From: Microplitis mediator
Lineage: Eukaryota > Arthropoda > Insecta > Hymenoptera > Braconidae
Length of the DNA stretch: 64,000 nt
Assembly: GCF_029852145.1 (NCBI RefSeq)
Contig: NC_079970.1
Span: 5,394,001-5,458,000 of the forward strand
Reading direction: 5' to 3'
The notes beneath the pieces are model-generated. The model was not told where the DNA came from and ran no database searches. It saw only the letters and a program-made list of their open reading frames with translations. Both the position numbers and the translations under genes were made by a program. This document shows, one piece after another, positions 1 to 12,375 of this stretch (the stretch's first letter is position 1; every line of letters begins with the position of its first letter).

Positions 1-437
1 TGTGAACTACCAAAAGAACTCTAGTCTCGATCATCGTGTTTTCGAATTTCCACGACTTTTTCCTCGACTTTTGTCTAGAATTTTTTCTTCTTCCGGACAA
101 TTTTTTTTCTTGATTTTTTTGTTACTGCTTTTTATCAAGCTCCTACACGTGTTCGGCTATTGTCATTGGCCAAAAGAACAAACATTGGCTCGACGAATGG
201 GATCGTACAGTCACGTGATGAAAGAATAAAAAATATAAAGAAAAAAAAACAGTTGTAGTAATACAAAAATAAGTTTTTCGTTTACAGTGAAGATGGTGAG
301 TTTTCTCATGTTGTCTACTAGTAGTTTGAGGGTGTGCTGATCCTCTTTCCGGTTATCTCAGGTAGCGACAGATTACATGAGTTGGCATCTAAACCAACTA
401 AATACATATACAGATATATACCTATATATGATATAAA

Positions 438-479
<42 letters not shown>

Positions 480-1352
480 CAAACTTTTCAACAAGACGGG
501 TGGTAGTCTTCAAGTACTTTCTCATGTCGACTGTTGTAAAACTAATTTTCCAGAAATTCAATTCTTGACGTTTCATTATTTCTTAAATCCAATCATCCAT
601 TTTATATTTTTACTAAAAATAAATATACAGCACGAAATAGTGAACTAATTCAAAAAACTACATTATTAAATAATTAAAAAAAAAAAAAAATAAACTTGCA
701 TGTCAATACAGTAACTCAGATAAAATTGCATTAAGATCCGCTGGATGTTTGTAAACATAATTTGTCAATATAAACTTGGAAATTACACTTTGAAACTTTA
801 TAATAAATTACTCTGTCCGGTGCATCCGTCTGTGCAAAAGTACCGAGGATTAATCTACCTTAGCTATAGCAGTGAACAATTCTACAATATATATATTCAG
901 TACAAGTTTAAGCACAATGGGAAATACTAAAGTTCTATTAGCTTGTCAGACAAACCATAAGAAGCATATCAAACAAACTCCACAAACAGCCCGGGGTATT
1001 TCGTTTGATCATACTTGACCATTTAGCAAAACTTTCATTTCAATTTGTCTCTTGGACACAATATTCATTTTTAGTAGATTTCATAGAAATCTATCTTTTG
1101 CATTTGTCCTCATGGTAGAATTTTCAGAGATGTTTTGCCATAATCTATCATAATTCATCGAGTAGGTATATATATGTATGTATATATTTTTAGGTTCCAC
1201 TTTTACATATATATGTAATATAACGCGCCTTGTTGCGACGATAGCGGCCACAATTTTTAGCGGATCTTAAGAGGATGTGCCATCTATTCTCTTTCTCACA
1301 CACATGTGAACAAACGGAACTGTCCTTGTTGCACTTATATTAGCAAATGGAA
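1..1352. other. AT-rich spacer, no gene seen
   Basis: This stretch holds homopolymer runs, a (TA)15 microsatellite at 441-470 and short weak reading frames. An acceptor-like TTTACAG at 281-287 sits only 8 bases before a donor-like GTGAGT at 296, too short to call an exon. I see nothing else I can support. Confidence 0.5.
441..470. repeat. (TA)15 microsatellite
   Basis: Thirty bases of uninterrupted TA dinucleotide, read directly from the sequence. Confidence 0.95.
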
Positions 1353-1496
1353 TTTTCAAATGAGCCGTTCTCAGATATAAACTGCAATTTCCGAACGAGA
1401 AACATTTCATTCGATAAATAATAAGTTTACGCATCGAATGACATATTTTGTTTAATAATTTGGGTCTTTACCTGTGAAAACGGTTCATTTGAAAAT
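1353..1496. mobile_element. Possible short inverted-repeat element (MITE-like)
   Basis: The left end ATTTTCAAATGAGCCGTTCT is matched by the reverse complement of the right end, ATTTTCAAATGAACCGTTTT, with two mismatches in 20 bases. The interior of about 100 bases has no reading frame. I find no clear target duplication, so this could be an old MITE or a chance inverted repeat. Confidence 0.35.
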
Positions 1497-2526
1497 CACC
1501 TGGTACACTCTCTTAATGAAACTTGGCACACTTATTCTATGAACGATTATCACGGTTAAGTTCAAAGGTTATGTAAAAAGAACTTGATAGCCGATAAAAA
1601 AAGCTATATTTTATTTTTTGTTTTACGATAATTGTTCCACTTTTAATAAGGTTTTAAAGTCACATAATTGACTCATGTGTTATGGTGATAATTCCATTGT
1701 TTATATCTTTGAAAATTTTCATGGGTGATTATTAAATTATATATATATATCGAAATCTACTTCCATTTCGGACGCCGAATGGCCTTTTTCTATTTTATTA
1801 CTGAAAAATTTTTATTAAAATATTTTCGAGTTATATACAAACAAGTCTAAGCTTCCTCTAGACCTTTATCTTGTCCAGACAGTATTTACCTTATGCTTTT
1901 TTTCCACAACTCTTTTGAATATTGATGAAATATTTCAAGAACCTGGAACAAATTTCCAAAATAGCTATTGGAATATTTCTGTAACGCTATGAATGCTCTG
2001 AAGAATCTTTCATAAATATTAACCCCTTATTATTCATCCATATCTATATATACATGGCTTTGTACATAGGCATATATATAAAATAACTGTTAAAGGCATA
2101 TTACAACAATTGGCTATCAACTGGCATATAGTTTGTCCATGTTCTCGTCAGAATGGAGGCTGAGAGATTCTGTTGTAAATTTAGTCATAGAGTTTACAGC
2201 GTTTATTCTGTCTTTCTCTCTCTAGTTGGTAGACCACGAGTAAATATATACATAGGAGTTGTGATGGTAGCATACCAATGTAGGTATATATATATATATA
2301 TGAATAAGTGAGGCATGTATTGGACAGTGCAATTTATCAGAAAGGTGCACGAAACTTCGAGTAGCACGAATAGTAAAGCTCTATATGTACATTAATTGAC
2401 CGGAGACGCGGATTCGTTGAGTAATTTCCGTAAATTAAAATCATATCATCAAATTTCAGTGCTTAGGTCTTATACATCATAGTTGCCCATACGTTATATA
2501 AGACATAACAACCAATAGATAATTAT

Positions 2527-2951
2527 TAGGGTTGTGTGAATCTTGTTCGAATCGAATCAAATCAAATAGTTAGATTCGATTCGATATTCGAGTCGAATAT
2601 CGAATAGTTTGAAATATTCGAACAGTTCGAAAGATTCGAATGGTTCGAAATTTTTCCGAATCTTCAGTAATTAAAATTATTACATCTGAGAAATTTAGTA
2701 TTTATGGCTTTATTAAATTGAAAAACTATTATATGATTATATTTGTATCTGAAAATAATCCATATGATCATAAATTCAATGAACGTGAGATTTAAGAAAG
2801 TTCGAATCTTTTAAACTATTCGAATCTTTTAAACTATTCGAACCTTTCGAACTATTCGAACCTTTCGAATCTTCGAGGCGAATCTCGAATCGAATTGTTC
2901 GATTCGATTCGCCTTGAATAATTCGAAGTCTCGAGTATTCGCACACCCCTA
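2527..2951. mobile_element. hAT-type MITE with TTCGAA arrays
   Basis: The ends are TAGGGTTGTGTGAAT on the left and, reverse-complemented, TAGGGGTGTGCGAAT on the right. The flanking 8-mers ATAATTAT (2519-2526) and ATAATTAA (2952-2959) agree at 7 of 8 bases, which fits the 8-bp target duplication of hAT transposons. Inside both ends are arrays of the palindrome TTCGAA repeated about every 9 bases, such as four copies near 2615-2650 and several near 2817-2875. No transposase is encoded, so it is non-autonomous. Confidence 0.75.
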
Positions 2952-2959
2952 ATAATTAA

Positions 2960-5900
2960 TAATTATTTTGAAGAAACACTTAATCAAAAAGCTTTGAATA
3001 TAATCAATACATCATTGCGTTGGTCTTTAATCACATATACAGTATTTATATATATATATATAGATTATAGTCAGGTGAATAGCGATAGATAAATAGTTTA
3101 GATACACGTAGTCATTGGCATCAGTAGTTGAGCTTAACCCACACTACCGAGTGGTGTCGTCACTGACGTCCTCGTTGTAAATTCGATTACGAGTTTGAAG
3201 CCGTTCGCAAACAAGCAATGCATTAATAAACGGGCTGTCCACGTCCGCCGGGATAACCTGATGGACCAGTGGGCTTTGAAACATATTGCAAATTCATTTC
3301 TAATCATCGCTTGTATACATCCTTGTTTGTGTGCATACATATATATGCTGTGAGACCAGTCGACTCATGTGGAAGACTACTACTACTATCACTACTACTT
3401 GTCAAAGTCCTAGTATTTAGCAATTCAATTATTTAACAATAATTAACCGTCAAATTACACAAACTGTGTGAGCTATCTATCTATATATTTATAAAACCAG
3501 AGGTTATATAAGGCGACGGTGAGATGAGAATAGGGATGGAAAATTAATTACAAACTTTCTTTAATCTCCTGTTCATTTTCTTTGTTTTGGGATTATCGAG
3601 GACACGAAATATTCCAAAGAGGGAAAGACAGAGACGAGGTCACGATGAACTATCAAAACTGGCGGTAAAGCCCATTCACTTACACACGATGCCGAGCAAC
3701 ACTTATATGCTAGGGTACTTGAGTACAAGTTGTGGCGGTACACTTGTTCTAAACTTTAAGTACTATGTACACACAATAAGTCAGTTGACTGTTGAGTATG
3801 TGGATGTTTGTACGTGCACAGTAATAAAGGATATAAAGATGAAATAGGGCGTGTTAACCAAAATGCTATCTCTTGAGTGCAATTCATAAAAGTCATATTT
3901 TATGGATTTTTTTTTACGAAACTTATTTAAAGTAATTTAAATGGCTGGCTATTAAAAGTGAATTTTTTACGATGGAATGTAATGAAAATTTAATTTCCTT
4001 TCATATTCTTGCGTGTAGAGAACATCGTGACCTAAGTAGATATATATAGATATATAACTAGATAGATATATGCTGATATGTATGAATGGATGTGTGTAGA
4101 GTCGGATGTACATACATAAAGTTAAAGCGAGAGTAGAGAGCAGTAGGCCGAGTGCATAAGGTTATATGCAACATGAGTACTTTGAAGAACGTATAAGCTA
4201 GGCCACTTGTTGCTGTCCGCATCGAAACGCGATTAAAAATTCAAGCCCTTTCTCACACTCGATCGCACTGTTCGAGATTGTTATCGAGCTGTGGTCTAGC
4301 CTCTTTCTCTGTGTAACTTCTTTCGTTTGTGCTTTTTCCACCTGCCTTTTCTTGATCCTTTCTCAGTGAAGGCTCCTCTGCTGATACCGACAACTTCAAA
4401 CAACTTCAGACTGCCAAGCGCATACGAATACATTTTATTTTTATTTTTATTTCCGGTCTACATATTCAAGAAAAGAGTAAGGGCTTTTTTTTATTTCATA
4501 CATTTTTTTTTATTAGAGTATTTAACTTCTAAATGTCGTTACGACTTCTTCAAATGGGTTCGGATGTGACTCGGCCAATTAGCTGACGGCTGAATCAGCA
4601 AATAAACCTATATATGTATATATAGATAACCAGTTAACTACATATATATCTACTTTCACTTAGATTTTCGCTATCGTTTTTGTTCTATTCTACGACAAGA
4701 CGCTAGAGAATAAATGTTGATTGTATAGTATGTTCTCATACTGGCTTGCTGGTGATAAAAAGTTGTCATCATTGAACAACGGATTAGTGAAGATAAAGAT
4801 GAAGAAAAAGGAAAGAAGGAGAATCCAAGAAAAATTAAATTGACAGTAAATCCTATTGGACTTTTTGAATCCTTGTGTATGATGTCTAAAGTCAATTCAA
4901 GCTGTGCAACTCACCGCGGATGTGTGCTTGTCATCTATATATGTATATATATATATAAAGAGTAGCCTCATACCTGCGGTATGAGGTATGAGGTACGCGG
5001 GCTCGATCGATCGTAATAACATCGATGAAGTTTCCCCGGCGAGAATGGGCTGGGTCGCGAAAATGTAGAGGATGATGAGGGAAAAAGAGTGACAGAGAAA
5101 GAGAAATGAAAGTGAGGGCGAGTTTCTCCTACAACCAACCACCAACTGTGTATTTCTCTTTCCGCAATTCCACTGTACCCTCTTATACCTTAACTTGCTG
5201 TCGTCGTCGCTGTTGTTGTCGAGGTTGTCGTTGTCGTCGACGTCGTTACGTTTATTCATTTGTTTAGATAGCACCTGTCGCAAACAGCGTTAGTGAGTTT
5301 CAAATTTACAGATTTTAAGAATTAAATAAATTGTCTTCCGTTTGTTGTTTCTTTTTTCCATTTTTTAATTATTTATTTTTATTTAATTTAATTGTTTTGC
5401 TTCAGAATTCGGGTGACAGTCTGTTGATATTTATTTAATGGTGTGCATTATTTCTGTTGCTCTTACAGTGAAATTAAATAGATTGTTTTCACTTGTAGAT
5501 AAACGGTTGAGCTTTTTTTGAGTCAATTGTTGGACGATAGAATTTAACGTGTTGAACTACTGTAAAATGTATTTATATATTTTTTATACATATATCATTT
5601 AAAATGGATCGAATATTCGTGCATGAAGAGTGACTGTTAAAATGCGAGTAGTAGTTTTTATGTAAAGTTTTCTTAAGAATATAAAATGAAATAAAAATGT
5701 TTTAAAAAGTATTGTAGGCGTTTATAGTCTATCGTAAAGTTAAATAACTCTAGAAAAAAAAAATAAAACAACGTTTATAGCTCATGGTTTTAGAATATGT
5801 ATAGATATATATAAATTTATATATTTAATTCTTTAGCGAAGTATATAAATTTGAAATGATGGCAATAAACACGATACGACATTAAATATATCTGCATATA

Positions 5901-8430
5901 CTTTATTAATATTCGGTATTTACTACAAGTAAATATTTAAATTAAAAAAACGGTGCTGTAATGAATTTTATAAAATTAATAACGAACCTAAAGCTGAAGA
6001 TAAGAAATTCCTTTAGTTAAATTTGATTCTGTGTAAGATAAATATAATGAAAAAATTTCTTAAATTATATCGAGATAGTCTAATACAATTACTGCCGAGA
6101 CTTGGTGACAGTTTTTCATTTTATTTATTTTTATTTTTATTTAACTTAACTTTTTTAATTTTTTTTCTCACAGAAGTTTTTTCTTTGCGACATTTGATAT
6201 TCGTAGCGGAAAAGACGAGCAAACAATTTTTTTTCACGTTAGAAGAAATTGAAACGCGATGAGAGTGTCTCGAGGAGTCACCTCGCGACAGTAGTCTTGT
6301 TGAAGAAAAATAAAAATAAAATGAAAAACAAGTTTTTAACTCACCTTTTAGTTTTTCAACGTGAAATGAATAAACAAATGAATCCATAAAAATCTATTTC
6401 ATCTGCGATTTCTTCACTCTGATATTTTTATTTATTTTTAAATACTTTCAATAACATTTAATTAAAATATTGAATTAAATAGTAAAGAAAATTAATAACA
6501 ATATTTACGTAATACCGAAAAGCACAAATATTTATATTTATTAAATAATAAACCGATTTATATTTGAATTATTGATATCACTTTTACGTCTGCTAATATT
6601 TAATGAGATCAATAAAAAAATAAATAATATTATTTTGAATTAAATCATAATTTAATTAAATATATGTATATCGAATATTTGTTATTTTTTGTATATTTTT
6701 CTCGGTAATTCGTCCCCTCAGATCTAAGAAATGAATCGAGGGTCGACAAGAAATGAAGAAAATTTACTGTCTGATATACTGAAGTACTTTTTGCCTTCTA
6801 GCAACGCTAATTTACATTCCACGATTTGCAACAGATGTTAAAAAAAAAAAAGTTTTTTCATTTTTTCCCTTATCACATAAATTTTTTTTTTCATCTCAAA
6901 CGTAAAAGATGCAAATGTTATTTATTTTTATTCTCCCGTAAACTAAAAATAAAAAAAGAAGAAAAAAAAACCACCGACCTCTGATGTCAGATGTCAGTGT
7001 CTGGTATCAACATAATATATATTTAATAGACATTTGAAGCAAAGTATATTTCGATATAAAAAAACTTACTTATATATTTACATGTCGACGGTTAAACTAA
7101 AAACGATAATCGATTTCTAAGATGTCGAGTAAAGGGACATGAGAAACAAAGCTTGTGTTTTATATAGAGTAAAGTGAATGTGGAGAGTATTGGGAGCGAA
7201 ATAACCAGATGGAGTGCAGTACCAAGTTTGAAGTTGTAAAAACAAAGACGACCTAGATCTAGTGCGATACGACTTGATATCACCTCAATAGTAAAGTTAT
7301 CTCTCAATCGGCAATGTGGGTTAGTTGATTTCACGCTTTCTCTCTCTCTCTCTCTTTCTGTATTTTCTCAGTCTATCGAGTCACTGGAATACCCCTTTGA
7401 CACCTCACATCAGTTTTCATCAATTTAACTCTTCCACAAAACAAAATACCACGGATTCTCGGAATTCCACTTGATGTTGTGCTAAATTTATCTCTTTCTC
7501 TAGACCGAAAAATAAATAAAATACCCGCCAACTGTTTTTCGATTTTTTTTAAAGGTGTGCAAAATATCTTCCGAAAAATTTTTTAATAAAATTTTCGCTC
7601 AGGGCGACACGAAAGTGATGGGGTAATTTAAGCCACCCGGAATTCTTTACAAAAATATGTTAATTTTCAATAAAATTTTAAAAACGTAGTCTATGTTATT
7701 CATTGATTCGTTTATATTAAACATAAATATTTAATTTTCTAAGCCTCAAGTTAAAAAATAAAATAAGGAGGGTGAATTTATTATCAAAGGAGACTATGTA
7801 GCGGAACTATGGATCTAGAGAGGAATGTTTGAAATAAAAGTTGTAGGGAATTAATTTGCTACAAAAAAGTTTTAAAGCTTATGAACGTACTTCTAATAGT
7901 TTCAAAGTTACTGAGAAAATAAATATATCAATTCACTTTAAAACAGCAAACTAAAGTTTATTTTCTTGCTTTAATTCGCAATTGCGTCAAAATAATTAGA
8001 TGTACGTCAAAAATTTATGAGACTTATTTTGTAGATAATTTACTTATCTTCTAGATTGTTCTATACATTTTTGTCACATCTGTATTAATTTATCCAGAAT
8101 TTCAATTTTATCATAATAGACTTAGATGAAAATTTTAACATCCGTTCTCTTTAAAAAAATTAAATTGATGCTTAACGAAACGAGCGCGAATACTGTCAAG
8201 TATTCAAAGCAAATAAGTGATGAATATATACAGGAAAAAAGTTTCTTTCTCATAGCAAAAGACTGGATAATGAAACATCTCTTTATAGTGACAAACATGA
8301 TAAACTTACGGTAACAAATGAAATTGTTATCATAACAAATGAAATTATGTCGTAATTAAGCAGTCGATTGGTTACGGCAACACATGATATTCATCATAAC
8401 AATATCATCTTATTGATAGCAAGTAAGGGA
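2960..8430. other. AT-rich spacer, no supported gene
   Basis: This is mostly low-complexity AT-rich DNA. A slightly GC-richer block lies at 3120-3320, and a second at 4960-5240 holds plus-strand GTCGTCGT-type triplets and the repeat GGTATGA near 4979-4996. A (TC)n run lies near 7338-7357. On the minus strand a short frame starting at 6387 meets a donor-like GTGAGT at about 6345, but nothing else supports an exon there. Confidence 0.45.
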
Positions 8431-8946
8431 AGCCGTGGAGTCTTAGCAAGAGAGCGATAGGCCTCAAAAATGGGCCAAAATGCCGATTTCGACCACTTAA
8501 TCTCAGAAAAAATATCAAAAAATGATGTTATACGACGACTACTGTTTAGGTGTGTCGAAGGCGACCCTCTGCACTAGAAAAATGATAATAGCAATTAATG
8601 AAAGTCGTGGAGTCTAAGCAAGAGAGCGATAGGCCTCAAAAATGGGCCAAAATGCCGATTTCGACCACTTAATCTCAGAAAAAATATCAAAAAATGAAGT
8701 TATACGGCGACTACTGTTTAGGTGTGTCGAGGGCGACCCCTTGCACTAGAAAAATGACAGTAGCAATTAATGAAAGCCGTGGAGTCTTAGCAAGAGAGCT
8801 ATAGGTCTCAAAAATCGACCGAAATGCCGATTTCAGCGACACAATCTTAGAAAAAAATATCAAAAAATGTAATTATAGGGCGACAACTGCTTAGGTGACT
8901 CAAATACAACCCCCTGCACTGGAAAAATTATAATAGCAATTAAGGA
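8431..8946. repeat. 172-bp tandem repeat, three copies
   Basis: The phrase AGCCGTGGAGTCTTAGCAAG, or a close variant, begins at 8431, 8603 and 8775, giving an exact period of 172 bases. The first two copies are nearly identical and the third is visibly more diverged. A fourth copy is only hinted at after 8946. The unit has no long reading frame. It behaves like a short satellite array or a local duplication. Confidence 0.9.
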
Positions 8947-9212
8947 AACCGATAGATTCTCTGTTAAGAGATTCGTTGCCGTCAACAATGGGGACAAGTG
9001 CTACTTTATTACCCTTACCCTAGTAGAAACGTTATCAAGTATCTGGCCAGTAACTGGCTAGTTTAACTAGACTTAAGCTAGGAACTGGCTAGTATAATAT
9101 CCAGTAACTGTCTAGTAACTGGCCAGTTTTACTAGATAGCAAATAAAACATGGCGACTCTTGTTGATCTTGAGGTTATTGAGTTTAAATATTGATTTTAT
9201 TACAATTAAAAA

Positions 9213-9240
9213 TTATAATAATAACAACAACAACAACAAC

Positions 9241-9277
<37 letters not shown>
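9213..9277. repeat. (AAC)n/(AAT)n microsatellite
   Basis: Triplet repeat that changes from AAC units to about a dozen AAT units, inside the 9016-9877 element. It encodes only a run of Asn in one frame and is not a gene. Confidence 0.9.
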
Positions 9278-9278
<1 letters not shown>

Positions 9279-9346
9279 ACGGAAAAGTTATAAAATTTAT
9301 TTATTAATTTATTATATTATATTTTTAAATATAAAACGAGAAACAT

Positions 9347-9553
9347 TCATAACATAAAACAATAAAAATGATATTTATTTTTTTCAAATGATACACTGCA
9401 TTTATTTAGAAATGTTTTTGCACACATTGGCAAATCTGGGATAACTCCTCGTAAAATTTTTAATAATTCATCCAGATGACAATCTGGAGTATTTGTTTTG
9501 ATTGCCCACAACCGTAATTCGTTTATTGTGTCGATTTTTTTAACTTCATCCAT
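9347..9553 (-). pseudogene. Fragment of a transposon-encoded protein (N-terminal part)
   Basis: The 68-codon frame starts at an ATG (MDEVKKIDTINELRLWAIK) and contains LRLWAIK, then LDELLKILRG, then IPDLPMCAKTFL. From memory, proteins encoded by DNA transposons in hymenopterans and cnidarians start with a similar pattern, LRxWAxxxxIxxxxLxxLLxILRxxxPxLPxxxRTLL. It is cut off after about 55 matching residues and the rest of the protein is absent from the 862-bp element. It is therefore most likely a relic of the parent element. Codon use is AT-rich like the surroundings. Family assignment is recall, not a search. Confidence 0.55.
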
Positions 9554-9877
9554 TTTTTAAAATATATTACCGATTATTTTTATTTTGAAAGACACAATTT
9601 TTATTTTTTGTTAATTATTTGTATTGTTTCTTGATGTTTACTAAATATTATTCAACTTACAGGTTAAAGTGAAAAAATAAACATACACATACACTAGTAT
9701 AAGTAGAACATCAGTGTGACCAATGTTTACGATTCAGTTATAGGTGGCGCAACTTCCAGTTTTTACCTAGTTTCACTAGCCAGTTACTGGATAAGATTGC
9801 TGGCCAGTTACTAGATATGAACGCTAGCCAGATACTAGACTTAATCGAGTAAAAAATTGAACATTTCTACTAGGGTA

Positions 9878-12066
9878 GTAGTTTTAGGTTATGGATACAA
9901 AAATTTTGTCAGTGCTATCAATTCACTTTGTTATTCTAAAAAATCGATTTTTTTATTGTAACACAAGAGTTTTTACGCAGTTACAAACCATTGCTAGGTG
10001 CGACAAACAATTCGCTAGTTATAAAAACATCGTAAACATAATGTATTGTTTGTTATCCGTATATGAATGCAGAAGTTCGTTACCAAAAGTTAGTTTATTT
10101 TCTGGTTAAAAAAATTTGTTTTCGTGTACAAGCAGTAAACAAATTTAATCTTGGATTTCATAATTTAAAAAAATATTAACCTTGCTAGTGGGTTTCATCA
10201 GCTTTGCTATTATACTACCGGCTATACGAGAGTTATCTTATAGATTAAGAACTTAACTATCGTGGTCCCTCAACGCGAGAATATGCAGAACGTGTCAACT
10301 GACCTGGTAGTACGGATTATTCTCAAGAGGGATCATCCGATTGTAGACACATCGGCTTGTTCAATCATCAGTGTCCCACGAGGACCAAGTCGATCATCAT
10401 GCATCACTAACGAGGTCAACTAATGCCGTTTATCCCGTTTTGAATATTACATTTATTCGGTTAGATACCGATTTAAAATTGATAAAACTGAATACCGCAA
10501 ATTAACTAAACGCGTTTAACTTAAATCGCGAGTGAATTTTAATTATTAAGGCTAATCATGAAATGCATTCTATGAAGCCTTTTGATGTCGAGTAATGGTA
10601 TGAATATGAAAAAAAATTGCCTTAATAGTCTTAAGATGTCTGTATGCAGTTAAACGAGATACAGAAGTTGCCGAGGTCAAGGTGGTGAGGGCGTTCACCA
10701 ACAGAAATTATTTCCCTTGAAAGACTTGGAGATCTCCCCTCCAATTTATTTAGCCATATGTACTGTCATGGATTTTTTTCAAGTGTTTTGATCTAGATAT
10801 ACATGTATATGTATATGTGTATAAATAAATGTTGGATGTGTAAGTGTTGTAAATGATGTTAATGTGAGTGTGGTTTCAAGAATTCTCTCTACGAACTGGA
10901 AGCTTCAAGGGAAGCAACTTAAGTGCCATAATGAACCATCTATTTTTCATCACTCTGCTCTGCTACACTTTACTCAGCATTTTTTTTTTATTTTTTCGTT
11001 AGTTTTTTTACTCCGTCGGCGAGCTGGATGACATTGAATGACCTTAGCGATAATATTTTAAGAGTTAGGTGGGTAGATTGATATTGATATAAGAACCTAG
11101 TGAGGTTAGTGAGGGAGATGAGAAAGTAGAGATGATTGATATCAGACCAAAAAAGTTTCGTATAACATGTTCTTTGAGAAATCAAGAGTACGTCGACAAA
11201 TATTTGAGGATACGTATGATCAATATTTATATCAATCTATCCGAGAGCATTGATGATATACTGTAGTTGATTTATATTTATATATATATATATATATATA
11301 TACTAGAATAAGTAAATAAATATATAAAAAGATACACTAGCTGGATGAAAAATAAATATTAGATATGTTCGCTAATAAATATCACGTGATCTATTATTTG
11401 GATTTTTGATAACGTTTCAAGTCCGAAAGATTAATAGAGCAGATTTTTTTTTTAAATTCGAGTGATCTTGAACGAAAAATCAAAACTTGATGGAGTGACT
11501 CTTCTGTAACGTCCTATTATCTGTCAGCTCGTTAATTTTGAAGTTATAATTAACGAGTTTCTGCGATAAATATGAGATGTGACAAAATAGATCGGAATTT
11601 GGTCATCCCGAGTAGTACAGCAAACATTTTTTATGGTAAAAAATATTTTTTCATGATACCAGCATCGAAACTTGAAGTTTCAGTATCTCTACAGCCCGTC
11701 GAAACAAGTTAATTTTAAACCGATGCTGCAAACAACTGCTAGCGAATTCGTAATTCAAAAATACCTTCATACAGCGGACAGAAACATCCCTTAGGAAGAA
11801 ACAATTGTTTCTGCCCGGTGTCAGTTATATTTAATGTTCATTTGCAGCCTTATTATTCTCATTTGTTTACTCGCACTTCAGTTTACCCATTTCATTTTTT
11901 AAGTGACAGTTTTCAATTAACCAAATAAAATTAATAAAAAATGAGTGAAAATAATACTTTTGTCTTATTTACTATTTAATAAGTGACTGTAAATCACATA
12001 TTTCTCATTCTCTAACAGTTCTCCGCATCATCGGCTTGAAATTAAGTTTGAATTTGATGAAACAAG
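9878..12066. other. AT-rich spacer with a few GC-richer patches
   Basis: The patch at about 10190-10440 is less AT-rich and free of simple repeats, as is 10625-10750, so either could be a conserved non-coding block. A (TA)n run lies at 11279-11302. I see no exon or transposon boundary that I can defend. Confidence 0.4.
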
Positions 12067-12118
12067 ACGATTTCAGACTAGGGTGAGGTTGGCTGACATC
12101 ACCCTAGTCTGAAATCGT
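12067..12118. repeat. Perfect 20-bp inverted repeat with 12-base loop (hairpin)
   Basis: The arm ACGATTTCAGACTAGGGTGA (12067-12086) is exactly complementary to 12099-12118, separated by a 12-base loop. Pairing continues imperfectly outwards for several more bases (AACAAG against GTTTTGT). The RNA would fold into a stable hairpin of small-RNA-precursor size. It could equally be the core of a very short MITE. The arm does not match any microRNA that I recall. Confidence 0.8.
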
Positions 12119-12344
12119 GTTTTGTCCCTTGTCACACAATATACTATTTCTTTAAAATTGCTTTCCATTTCACTACGGATTCTCCGATACGTACTCATCA
12201 GATCAGTTATGTAGGTCAAAAAATATTATAAGAATTATATTTAACCGAGTTGTTTGAAATAAAAGTAATGTAAAAAAAAATTTGAATGTTCTGAGCGTAT
12301 AAATAAACTGGATGTCTCTTGTGAGATGTTTGGATTATGTATCT

Positions 12345-12375
<31 letters not shown>

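Larger units (their letters stand above)
9016..9877. mobile_element. 862-bp terminal-inverted-repeat element with CTGGCCAGTAACTGG subterminal repeats
   Basis: The left end TACCCTAGTAGAAACGTT is matched by the reverse complement of the right end, TACCCTAGTAGAAATGTT. Both subterminal zones carry many copies of motifs like CTGGCCAGTAACTGGCTAG (9042-9060, 9085-9130, 9770-9835). The interior holds an AAC/AAT microsatellite and a short minus-strand protein fragment. The outer TA may be the target site. The protein fragment suggests a derivative of a larger DNA transposon whose superfamily I cannot fix; arrays of subterminal repeats are typical of CACTA-like elements. Confidence 0.75.

Noticed and set aside
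281..300. TTTACAG followed 8 bases later by GTGAGT
   Set aside because: An 8-nt exon is too short to accept from two sites alone, and it is not an AG|GT recursive splice site.
3370..3385. TGGAAGACTA, resembling the start of miR-7
   Set aside because: Match stops after ten bases and continues into CTA triplets; no hairpin.
4897..5283. Longest open frame of the window, 128 codons on the minus strand
   Set aside because: Its N-terminal Asp/Asn/Asp run is translation of plus-strand GTCGTTGT-type triplets and its C-terminal Ile/Tyr run is translation of (TA)n. No domain, and no consistent codon signal. A GTGAGT donor near its end is not enough.
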